Under the pieces are notes generated by a model that was not told the DNA's origin, ran no database searches, and was given only the letters and a program-made list of their open reading frames with translations. Source: Asterella californica (lineage: Eukaryota > Streptophyta > Marchantiopsida > Marchantiales > Aytoniaceae). From it: DNA of 64,000 bases. This document shows, piece by piece, positions 11,127 through 20,000 of the stretch (position 1 is the stretch's first letter; the number at the start of each line of letters is the position of its first letter). Location of the stretch: contig JAYKYS010000017.1 of the NCBI GenBank assembly GCA_036924285.1, positions 4,197,501 through 4,261,500 of the forward strand, in the 5' to 3' direction. Made by a program: the position numbers and the translations under genes.

Positions 11127-11950
11127 CTAGTCTCCAAGGTTCTCTAAATTGTCAACGTCCTCTTCAACGTCCTCTGCGTCTTCTTCTGATAGCAGATCTG
11201 CATCGGCATCCATCATCTGATCTGACTCCAAAAATTCATCTAGCTCAACGGTCTCTCCCTTTTTTCTAAACAACTTGATACGCTTACCAGCAACAGGAAC
11301 TCTTAGAGGTGTACCATCGAGCTCCCGTAAAGAGTAAGTAGCATTCTGATGCACTTCTAAGACAACATACGGACCAAACCACCTCCTGGAAAATTTCTGA
11401 ATCGTAGAGTGCTGATTCTCTAACGTACTGTCATACACCAAAACCCAATCTCCAGCATGTATGGGCTTCGATCGGAGCCGGTGGGTCTTGTCAAACATGT
11501 CCTTGTTCTTGAGACGGACCTCTTTCAGTTTTTGTTGTGCCTCTATAAGATCCTCCTCCATGTGTTCCAACTGCCTGATTCGAAATGCAAGAAGTTGTAC
11601 ACGATCCATTTCTTCTTCCCACGGTAAAGTAACCCATGTAGAGAAATCCTCCTCTGCCGACATAATCGGCTTCTGACTCAACATCAATTCAATGAGCATG
11701 TACCCAGTAGTAGTGCAATGAGTCGACCTGTCAGCCCACAGAGCAAAGAGGAGCAACCTATGTCACTGTCTACGCCTACCATCGCATGCCTTTACTAGAG
11801 CTTGAACAATCGACGGATGCCCTCTCTCGCTCTTACCATTCCTTCCGGATTCATAGCAGTAGTGAGTTTGAGTTTCACTCCGTGTTGGACGAAGAACTCC
11901 TTCGCTTCCGTACCACGCAACTCTCCTCTGTCTATACATAATCTCCCTAT
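11127..11950 (-). pseudogene. Gypsy A integrase, C-terminal half
   Basis: Upstream codons (11,945-11,790, two frames) give LRGTEAKEFFVQHGVKLKLT then NGKSERGHPSIVQALVKACD, the end of the integrase core with the catalytic glutamate in GKSERGH. From 11,756 the frame is open for 209 codons: FALWADRSTHCTTTGYM, ELMLSQKP, WEEEMDR, then the GPY/F-type module (KIHAGDWVLVYDS-like, KFSRRWFGPYVVLEVH, YSLRELDGTPLRVPVAGKRI), and an acidic tail. It inserts cDNA into the host genome. The N-terminal zinc domain and first aspartates are absent, because the opposite-strand pol block starts at about 11,960. At least one frameshift near 11,790-11,830. Confidence 0.8.
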
Positions 11951-11959
11951 AGATCCGTA

Positions 11960-13965
11960 CCTACAGATAATATCTTCAAGAACAAACTTACAAAAGGATA
12001 TACCTCTACCTCTACAGCTCCACCACCTACAATAGATCCTATGAAAGGTGTACAGGATTTGTCACAAGAGACTACTGCTACATATAGAGTACGGGGTAAG
12101 AGATTTACAACAAGGAAAAAGAAAAAGCTCCAGCTTACAAGTTAGCTACAGACATCGAAACAGCAACAGACTTGCGTGCTGTTCTGGAGCAACGCATTTT
12201 GGATGCTCGAGTTGAGTTTACTCTTCGTGAAGTGCTTGGTATCGCAAAGAGAGAGTTTCATGAGTTGATAATAGACATCATGAAGAGAAAGAGACATGTA
12301 TTGATTGAACAACTAAGTAGTCAGATGGTTGGAGCAGTAGATGCTATTGATGTTGATCGGTTCAGAGGTGATAAGTATGAGGCATGGGTTGCTGGTCCAG
12401 CTGTTATTGAGAATGAAGATGAAGACTTTGAGGAGGATAGGTCAAGTACAGACAGCGATTTCAAAGAGAAGCACAGGGTACGAGCGACAACAGAGACGCA
12501 GGTTCGGCTTGGAGGACTTTCTGAACCAGTACCTGCACTTGTGGATCACGGATCGGAGATCACGGTGTGTGGACCCAAAGGTTATAGCGCCTATGGTTAT
12601 ATTCACAATCCCTCATGTGCCTTGGGATCTGAAACCGATCCCAGTTCCTCGTGCCTTGTTGCCTAAACTCATCGAGTTGTTGAAAAGGAAGGTACAGATG
12701 GGGATACTTGAGCCGTCTATGGGGCCATATTCTAGCAGGTGGTTCACTGTACCCAAGAAGTCAGGAGCTTTGTGTTTTATTCAAGACCTACAGCCTGCGA
12801 ATAACGTAACCATTCGTAATGTTGGGACGGGTCTTGTGATTGAGGAGATAGCGGAGGCATTTGCAGGGAGAGCTATCTATTCGATAGGAGATCTATATTC
12901 TGGTTATGATCAGTTTCAGCTGGCTGTAGAGAGTAGAGATCTAACTATCATGCGTACGCCCCTGGGATTGATGCGGATGTGTACTCTTTCACAAGGAGCG
13001 GCAAACTCGGTGGCTCATATGCAGAATACAATGCATAAGGTACTAAGGGAATTTGTGCCTGAAGTTACCATTCCATTTCTAGATGATATTCTTATAAAAG
13101 GTTGCGCGGTTGAAGACAAGGATGAAGCAGTACTTGCGAACGGATGTAAGAGGTTTGTTGCAGATCATATCAAGGATGTAGAACGTATCTTAACTCGTTT
13201 GGAGGAGGTACATCTCACCCTGTCAGGAGCTAAGTCCAAGTTTGGTGTGTCTGAGATTTTAGTGGTTGGACATCTATGTGGTGCTTTTGGAAGGCGACCA
13301 AATCCGGAGAAGGTTGAAGTCATAGCTTGTCATAGTTGATGGCAGACTGTAAGAATATCACGGAGGTTCGACGTTTTCTAGGTGCTTGTGTGTTTTATCG
13401 TTTATCCATTCCTCATTATGCTCATGTTGCTGAGCCTTTGTAAGTATTATTGAGGAAGGGTAAGAGGTATGTATGGACCTCAGTCCATCGAGAAGCTATG
13501 AATAGGCTGAAGGAGGCTCTACAGTCTCCACCTGTTTTGAGAAGAGTAGACTACGGGTGTGGGAGACCTGTCATTGTCACAGTAGATACTAGTCCAAAGA
13601 CGATTGGTTGGGCGATAGGTCAAGATGATGCGGATGGTATACGGCTTATCTCTAGGTTTGGAGCTAGGATCTTGACGGACAGGCAACGAGATTATTCCCA
13701 AGTGAAGCGTGAGTTGTGGGGAGCGGCAGACCGTGAGTTTCTGATTGGTGCTCATGTAGTCCTAGAAACGGATTGTCTACCTATACTAAGCATGATATTC
13801 AACTGTAACACGCCAGACATAGCGATGTTACGTTGAATTGCTTATATTAGAAGCTTGAATCCAGAGCTGAAACATATAAAAAGAAAGGAGAATGTGGTCG
13901 TAAATATGTTGTCAAGGGCTCGATTTGTAGATGAGAATGTCATGTTTTCAGAAGCTGAGGAAGAA
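11960..13965 (+). pseudogene. Gypsy gag end-protease-RT-RNase H block
   Basis: In order: basic gag end (RVRGKRFTTRKKKK, then AYKLATDIE); retropepsin-like VRLGGLSEPVPALVDHGSEI (12,500-12,560) with Asp-His-Gly in place of the usual DSG/DTG; then, in another frame, RT from HVPWDLKPIPVPRALLPKLI through GILEPSMGPYSSRWFTVPKK, ALCFIQDLQPANNVTIRNVG, SIGDLYSGYDQFQLAVESRD and IPFLDDILIKG (catalytic FLDD near 13,080); then RNase H with TVDTSPKTIGWAIGQDD and VLETDCLPIL to about 13,830, tailing off by 13,965. A frameshift separates protease from RT near 12,560-12,670, and stops occur at 13,337 and 13,441. It is on the opposite strand to element A's gag and integrase. It may be A's own inverted pol or a separate insert. 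Confidence 0.75.
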
Positions 13966-14045
13966 GAGGAGCAATGCCTCCTGGGTTATGGGGTATGAGG
14001 TACTTGGTGTTGGCTCGAGAAGACCTCTCCAACTTTGTGGAAGGA

Positions 14046-14478
14046 CGAGCTCTAAGGACGAAGACCACAGAAGGGTAGCAGGACATGAGTTCTACAGCTT
14101 CCTGGATGGATATTTTGGGTACAACCAAGTTTCAATCAGAGAAGAAGACAAGTCGAAAACCACTTTCACTACTGATTGGGGCATGTACGCGTACAATCAA
14201 ATGCCGTTTGGTTTATGCAACGCGCCCGCCACATTCCAGAGACTGATGATTACAATCTTCAAGGAGTATCTTCGCACTTTCATGGAGATCTTCTTGGATG
14301 ATTTTTGTGTGTTTGGATCGAAAGAAGACCACCTGATATTTCTAAGGAAGTGTTTTTTGAAGTGTAGAGAACATCGTTTGGCTCTTCACCCGGAGAAGTG
14401 CTTCTTTGGTATGTCAGAGGAAATTTTGCTAGGACATAGGATTTCTGGAGTAGTACAGATGGTGATGGTTCCGCTGCT
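14046..14478 (+). pseudogene. Second gypsy RT fragment
   Basis: The frame reads FYSFLDGYFGYNQVSIREED, KSKTTFTTDWGMYAYNQMPF, GLCNAPATFQRLMITIFKEY, MEIFLDDFCVFGS (catalytic FLDD) and LHPEKCFFGMSEEILLGHRI, which is the RT palm of a gypsy lineage different from the block just upstream. It covers only about 130 residues, with neither the N-terminal RT blocks nor RNase H. It abuts the end of the RNase H remnant at about 13,965 and the minus-strand gag at about 14,490, so it is a fragment left by a rearrangement or nested insertion. Confidence 0.75.
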
Positions 14479-14489
14479 CTCTTCCTCGT

Positions 14490-15541
14490 AACCCTCCGAC
14501 GGTCAGTGTCCTCTGGTACTCCTGCATCTAAATCAGAAGCATCCCGTCTTCTTTTGTCTTCGATCATGGCATCTTGTTCACCACTCGTCTCTAAAAACGC
14601 TCGAATAGAAGTTGCATCTACTGGGTCTCTCCATCCAGTAGCTCTCCTAATGCTTTCAACACCTCTCTTCATCATTTCAACCGAAACCTCAACAGCCTGC
14701 TCAACCATAGTTGGATTAGAGCGCACCTCAACTCTCCCAGTATATACATCAGCCTCCGCAGAACCCGCAGTCATCGATGTAGTGTTCGCACCAGTAAGTG
14801 CTGGAAGGGAACTCCTCATTCCTCCTCTTCCAAAATATGTGTTCAGAGGCTGCCTAGTGGCGGTTAGATACAACCTGTTATTCTGATAGTTGACTACACC
14901 CTCTCGCAAGACAACCGCTAAGTCTTGACAGTCTCCTCTGAGATGATCTGAGCTGTCGCACCAAATACATCTCCTGGTAAAGGTTCCTCCTACAGATCGA
15001 GCACCTGGCACAATTGGTCGTTGGTCTCTCCTCAAATCAGTCATCTCAACCCTCAAATCTCTCAACTATTGGGTGAGCTATTCAATCAGGTTATTTTGAT
15101 TTCGGTTCTCAACAGGTCGTTGCTGCTGTCTATGCCCTCTCTGTGTTGGGATAGGTACTGCATGCGCTCGAGGAACCGCTTGAGGAACTACCGCAGGTGC
15201 TTGAGGAATCACTATAGGTGCTACGAGGTATTATAGGAGCCTGAGGAGCTACTCTCTGCTCTAGCAAGGTCTCTAGCTGCAGTGCCATCCTACCACGCTG
15301 TCTAGCAAGAGTAGATATTGCTTCCTCCACTCTCCTCCAATCAGATGTAACGCCTCCTTCAGCTCCACGATCAGCTAACATGAAGCAAATTCTGTCTGCT
15401 GTGAACTCATCTAGAGCTCCTAAGAACAACTCTGTCTTCTTAGCATCCAACGTTAATCTCTCTAGACCAGAAAGCTGAGAGTACCTCTTCTCAAATTCAC
15501 GAATCACCTCATTCAATCCCATGGAACGTCTAGGCTGATGT
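14490..15541 (-). pseudogene. Gypsy A gag, C-terminal part with zinc knuckle
   Basis: From the LTR edge at 15,541 the minus frame reads SMGLNEVIREFEKRYSQLSG, LERLTLDAKKTELFLGALDE, AEGGVTSDWRRVEEAISTLA and a glutamine/proline/serine-rich spacer. A frameshift near 15,070-15,200 follows. The next frame carries a CX2CX4HX4C knuckle, CIWCDSSDHLRGDC (about 14,980-14,940), then LTATRQPLNTYFG and a charged tail ending in RRRVTRKR. Gag packages element RNA, and the knuckle binds nucleic acid. Homology ends at about 14,490, where plus-strand RT sequence begins. The N-terminal part lies across the inserted LTR at 17,282-17,785. Confidence 0.8.
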
Positions 15542-16033
15542 TGTCGTAGTGCGTGGTGTTCAAGATGATGAAACGGAACTTCAGAAGACACTCAACCTGC
15601 ATTTGTTCGGGAAGCTGCGCCTTAGCTTATCAAGCTGGGCAGGAGCTAAGCTGGGGCCATGCTTGACAAGCTGCCCCCTAGCTTAGACTGAAATATCACC
15701 CTGAAAGAGGTCGAAGGGCATCAGAATGCAGAGCTCGACGAGGAGAGCGACTTCATGCTTCCAGTCTTGACAGAAAGTGTTTTAAGTAATAGTTAGCACG
15801 GGTTTTAGACTGAGAAATGTGTGAAAGAGAGAAATCCTTCGATTCTGCCTCGTGACTCGAACTCAGAATCTGACAGCGTGAGTGTGTAGGTGTTCACAAG
15901 TACTATAGTTTCGACTCCTTATTTGTAAAAAACGGAGTTGTATGCAGAAGTTAGCATAGAGAAGGCTAGTAAAGATTTTATAGGAAAACTTCTTAGCAAA
16001 AGCATATCTACAGGAAGTTTAACAGTTTTGAAC

Positions 16034-16116
16034 GGAACCAAAGGCCATCCCAGTGATAGGGCGCCTGCCTAGGAGGGAAGTGGTCTCAGGATCAATCCCC
16101 CCTGGCCTCTAGTTCC
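16034..16116 (+). other. tRNA-like 83-nt module inside LTR A
   Basis: GGAACCAAAGGCCA and TGGCCTCTAGTTCC form a 14-nt terminal stem with two mismatches. Between them lie an A-box-like CAGTGATAGGGCGCCTGCCT and a B-box-like GGATCAATCCC. The inverted LTR has the same 83-nt module at 19,076-19,158, with a better stem. It resembles the head of a tRNA-derived SINE fixed inside the LTR. It is not a canonical tRNA gene: the stem is too long and no anticodon arm could be assigned with confidence. Confidence 0.4.
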
Positions 16117-16238
16117 TTTTCCGGCATGTTGGTCTCCTGGAAGGGAGTCTATGTTGGATATGCAGCCACGTCTTGCATATCTAGGGGCGGGAGACCGGTA
16201 TCTCCCTTAATCGTGAGCTTCCTGGCCTAAGCCTCCGC

Positions 16239-16369
16239 ATGCCATCCTGAATATACTATGGGAGATACCTGGTGCGCATATGAGGGGGCTGTAAGCCCTG
16301 TGGGGCAGCCTCATAAGTGTTGGGGCTTCGGCCTACATTGGATGGCTTGTAGTATATTCAGGGTGGCAT
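16239..16369 (+). repeat. 20-bp inverted pair within LTR A
   Basis: ATGCCATCCTGAATATACTA at 16,239-16,258 is the reverse complement, with one mismatch, of TAGTATATTCAGGGTGGCAT at 16,350-16,369. Between them GGGGGCTGTAAGCCC and GGGGCAGCCTC give further local pairing. The inverted LTR copy (about 18,824-18,955) keeps the whole arrangement. Confidence 0.6.
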
Positions 16370-16460
16370 CAAGATGGCATCAAGGGCACAGGAAACTTTT
16401 GCTGATTATTATGTACGCATAAGGACAGCAGGGGAGCAGCTTAGCTGAGGCCTTAAAATT

Positions 16461-16657
16461 GAAGCGGAAGCGGAAGATTACAGCGGAAGCGGAAGCCTGA
16501 AGCGGAAGCGGACATTTTTCTGAAAAATGTTTCTTAGACAGCGGAAGCGGAAGATTACAGCGGAAGCTTGAAGCGGAAGATTACAGCAGAAGCGGAAGCC
16601 TGAAGCGGAAGCGGACATTTTTCTGAAAAATATTTCTTAGAGAGTGGAAGCGGAAGC
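16461..16657 (+). repeat. GCGGAA-rich compound tandem repeat in one LTR
   Basis: GAAGCGGAAGCGGAAG blocks alternate with GATTACA and with a CATTTTTCTGAAAAATG mini-hairpin. A unit of about 80-100 bp is present twice (mini-hairpins near 16,512 and 16,614). The corresponding part of the inverted LTR (about 18,550-18,790) lacks this array, so it expanded in, or was lost from, one copy. Confidence 0.7.
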
Positions 16658-17281
16658 CTAAAAGGGATTAGGGGTTGAGGACACGCAGGAGAAGCTAAGA
16701 GGCTTGGGAAAGAAAATTGCGGAGATTGAATTGGGAGATCACCGTAAGGAGAGGGGGCAGGATTTTTAAACTTGGACGTTGTCTAATAAATTGTTCGGAG
16801 GAGAAATTACTCTCAAGAGGCAGTTTTATTGAGAGAGATCGTTTGAAAATCTACAGAGGACTTTTGATCGATGCTGGATCAAGTTTCTGAGAGTTTCAGT
16901 TGGGGCAAAGAGAGAAATAAGATTCAAGGGTCCGAATTTCACTATTAGATTCGGATTGAGACGTACTTGGTAGACTTTTTTGGTTGAGAACTGATTGACG
17001 GGAGAGAAAGACACGCAGGAGAGGAAGAGAGAGAGATTTTCTTTACAGTTGAAGAGATTGATGATGCAGCGACACTGAAATAAAGTTATTTGAATCTTGA
17101 GAGACCTATTTGTGTACCTGAGTGTGTGTTTGAGGGTTTTGTTTTTGCAATCGGTGGGCACAAGAGGTTGTGGTTTGAGATTTCATCGTCGGTAGCAACC
17201 TATTTTTCTTTCTGATCGTTTTTCTCTGATCGGTCACAGTCAGGAGGTCCGTCCTCCCCAAGAAAGACTCTCAACTCGACA

Positions 17282-17785
17282 ACGCTCTATCCAATCCATG
17301 AGAGTCCTTCTGGTGACTCTTTCTGAATCTTCTTCTAGAAACTCTTCCCTCAGAGCACGTTCAAACAGAGTCCACCCACCTAGATGTCTTCTCTGTAAAA
17401 TTCTAACCTTCTCTCTCAGTTCAGGGACAACAGTCAACTCAAAGCTTAGAATTACCTCAACTTCAGGTGCCCTGACCAACTCTATCTCACCTACATACTC
17501 CCGCAAGTACCTAGTAACATCTCTTCCATCAAATCGCCCACATCGACCCATAATTGCTTGTAACGCCTTTGTGGATTTCTGCTCAGCTCTCCCAATTGCA
17601 GGCTGCTGCTGAATCAAGGAAGCCAACGTCTGAAGAATCTGAGACGTGTCTATGGCAGGTTGTGCTGCTGCTGTTGGAACCACCGTAGGTCCTCCTTGAG
17701 AGCCAATTCCATCCTGACCAGGAGTCCCTTGGACAGGAGCACCTTGAGCAGCAGCCACACCCTGTACAGTAGCATTGTGAGTCAT
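17282..17785 (-). pseudogene. Gypsy A gag, N-terminal part
   Basis: ATG at 17,785 opens a low-complexity Gln/Gly/Pro/Ala leader, followed by SQILQTLASLIQQQPAIGRA, STKALQAIMGRCGRFDGRDV, TRYLREYVGEIELVRAPEVE and FERALREEFLEEDSERVTRR, ending LMDWIER, where the inserted LTR begins. Sequence after that in the same frame is LTR-derived and not gag. The block matches the gag remnant at 6.64-6.8 kb. It continues functionally at 15,541. The start is chosen because it is the first ATG after the primer site. Confidence 0.75.
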
Positions 17786-17830
17786 TTTCCACCCAATCTC
17801 GTCAATTCTCTAAATCAATCATCCCAATAG

Positions 17831-17848
17831 CTCTCAGTGGAAGCACCA
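17831..17848 (-). other. Primer-binding site of gypsy A
   Basis: On the minus strand the LTR end GTCGCGACA is followed after two bases by TGGTGCTTCCACTGAGAG. This begins with the complement of a tRNA CCA end and resembles the TGGTGCTTTCATTGAGAG-type leader known from plant gypsy elements. I cannot name the tRNA. Confidence 0.65.
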
Positions 17849-17850
17849 GA

Positions 17851-19648
17851 TGTCGCGACGAGAGTCTTTCTTGGTGAGGACGGACCTCCTGGCTGTAATT
17901 GATCAGAGAAACGACCTAAAGGGAAAATAGGTTGCTGCTGACGATAGACCTCAAAATCTCACTTCTTGTCGTCACCAATTACAAGAAAAACACTCAAATA
18001 GACACCCAGCAGACACTCAGGTGCACAGAGAGATCTTTCAAGATTCAGAATAACTTTATTTCAGTGCCGACTCCACCACCAATTTCTTCAACTGTAAAGA
18101 AAATCTCTCTCCCCTCTCTTGTGCAGCTCTCTCTCTCAGTCTATCACTTTTCTGTCAAAAATCTACCAAGTTCACCTCAATCTCAATCTAGTAGGTGAAA
18201 TTCAGGCCCCTGACTCTTATTCCTCTCCTTTGCGTCAACCTCCCAACTGAAAACTCTCTGAAATTTGATTCAACAACGATCAAAAGCCTCTCACAGATCA
18301 TCAAACTGATCTTTCCTCAAAAGACTGTCTCCTGTGCGTTCCGAAGGTAATTCTGCCTCCAAACTGTATAATAGACAAAGTTTTAGCTTCTAAACACTTG
18401 TCTCCTCCTTTGCGTCGACCTCCCAACTCAATTCTTTCAGAAATCTGATCTCCTCTACCCCCAAGCTTCTCCTGCGCATCTCGATGGCTTCTCTCTCCGC
18501 TCTCTGTAAAAAAGTCCCCATCTCCTGCGGCCGCAGGTTAATTAACCTAAAAGATAAGTCCCCAGTTAAGCTGCCCCCTGCTGTCTTTATAAGCAGAACT
18601 ACTTATCACAAGCAGGCTCCTAGCTAAGCAGCCCCCTTGCTGTCCTTACGTACATAACCTTAATTTCTAAACCAGCTCCTTTTTTAATAAAAGCTTCACA
18701 GCTGTCTTTACAAAGCCGACTCCTTCATTACTAAAGGTCTCATAGCTTTCTTTGCTGCTAAGCTGACTCGATGATTAATTAACTGATTAACAAAAGTTTC
18801 TCGTGCTCTTGATGTCATCTTGATGCCATCCTGAATATACTACAAGCCATCCAATGTAGGTCGAAGTCCCAACACTTATGAGGCTGCCCCACAGGGCTTA
18901 CAGCCCCCTCATATGCACACCAGGTATCTCCCATAGTATATTAAGGATGGCATGCGGAGGCTTCGGCCAGGAAGCCCACGATTAAGAGAGATACCGGTCT
19001 CCCGTCCCTAGATATGCAGGACGTGGCTACATATCCAACATAGACTCCTTTCCAGGAGGTCAACATGTCAGAATAGGAACCAGAGGCTAGGAGGAATTGA
19101 TCATGAGATCACTTTCTCCCTAGGCAAGCGCCCTATCGATGGGATGGCCTTTGGTTCCGTTCTAAAAGGTTAAAAAATCTGTACATATGCTTTTACTGAA
19201 GAAGATTTTCTGTAAAAGTCTTTACTGGCTTTTCCTCTGCTAACTTCTCTATACAACTCCATTTTTAATGAATAAGGAGTCAAAACTATAGTATTCATGA
19301 ACACCTACACACTCACGCTATCAGATTCAGAGTTGGAGCCACGAGCCAGAATCGACGGATTTCACTCTTTCGCATATTTCTCAAACTAGAACCCGTGCTA
19401 ACTATTACTTAAAACACTTTCTATCAAAACTGGTATGAAGTCGCCCTCCTCGTCGAGCTCTACATTCTGGTGCTTTTCGACCTCTTTAGGATGATATTCC
19501 AATCCAAGCTAGGGGGCAGCTTGCCAAGCATGGCCCCAGCTTAGCTCCTGCCCAGCTTGATAAGCTAGGGCACAGCTTCCTGAACAAATACTGGTTGAGT
19601 GTCTTCTGAAGCTCTGTTTCATCATCTTGAACGTCACATACTACGACA
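17851..19648 (-). repeat. 5' LTR of gypsy A, about 1.8 kb
   Basis: On the minus strand it runs from TGTCGTAGTATGTGACG to GTCGCGACA. It contains the tRNA-like module (19,076-19,158), the GCATGCCATCC/GGATGGCAT inverted pair, and an AATAAAGTTATT word near 18,050. The outer flank (GCGCA from 19,649) enters a stretch next to the family B ORF. LTRs this long and this diverged from each other suggest an old insertion. Confidence 0.75.
18524..18548 (+). repeat. Two overlapping perfect 14-bp palindromes
   Basis: CCTGCGGCCGCAGG (18,524-18,537) overlaps AGGTTAATTAACCT (18,535-18,548). The homologous part of the other LTR does not keep them. TTAATTAA recurs at about 18,776. Confidence 0.7.
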
Positions 19649-20000
19649 GCGCAGTGTTTGTGAGTGTGCTTCCACATGTGTGTGTAAAATCTTACATTGA
19701 CATCGACTTTATACAATTGCCTTGAGTCGCAAGAGGGAGATCCCTTCCAATCGCAACTCACAGCCTAAGGAAAGATGAGGCGCTGTCAGAAGGCCACTAC
19801 CTCCCAAGCTTCGGTTTCCTCTCAGTTTGGAAAGTACTTATTACTCCTACTGTTGTTTATCTTGCCACATGGACAGTCATCTAAAAATAAAGAGAGAGTT
19901 GTCCATCTTAAAATAGCAGACTCTGATTCTTACAAAATAGCCAAGGTAATTAATAGCTAACTACCTCTACTACCTACTCCTGATCGTCAGGTGTGATCTC
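19649..20000. other. No gene between LTR A and family B ORF
   Basis: Contains GTGTTTGTGAGTGTG and ATGTGTGTGTAAAA words and a 61-codon plus frame starting at 19,775 that I do not recognise. This is probably the 3' part of the minus-strand family B element that was interrupted by element A. Confidence 0.35.

Larger units (their letters stand above)
15542..17281 (+). repeat. Second LTR of family A, opposite orientation, splitting gag
   Basis: It starts TGTCGTAGTGCG and ends CTCGACA. It matches the 5' LTR at 17,851-19,648 along its whole length in inverted orientation (shared: AAGCTGGGGCCATGCTTG, CGAACTCAGAATCTGACAGCG / its partner, the tRNA-like module, AGGAGGTCCGTCCTC). No internal element sequence accompanies it, so it is best read as a solo LTR, or as the product of an intra-element event. 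It lies exactly between gag codons for MDWIER (right side) and SMGLNEVIREFEKR (left side). The 5-bp flanks (GATGT at 15,537; ACGCT at 17,282) do not match, though AACGTCTA and AACGCTCTA occur near the two edges. Confidence 0.75.
10801..19648 (-). mobile_element. Ty3/gypsy LTR retrotransposon A, rearranged
   Basis: Minus-strand order: 5' LTR (19,648-17,851), primer-binding site, gag N part, an opposed second LTR (15,542-17,281), gag C part with zinc knuckle, an opposite-strand protease-RT-RNase H block (11,960-14,478), integrase, polypurine tract, truncated 3' LTR. The start of the 3' LTR (TGTCGTAGTACGTGACG on the minus strand) matches the start of the 5' LTR, which ties both ends to one element. 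It sits between two opposed family B copies. I found no clean target duplication; the 3' LTR is cut off at its junction with family B. Every ORF is broken, so the copy is non-functional. Confidence 0.75.

Noticed and set aside
16034..16116. Functional tRNA gene
   Set aside because: Stem too long and mismatched, no assignable anticodon arm, and it lies within LTRs; treated as a tRNA-like module.
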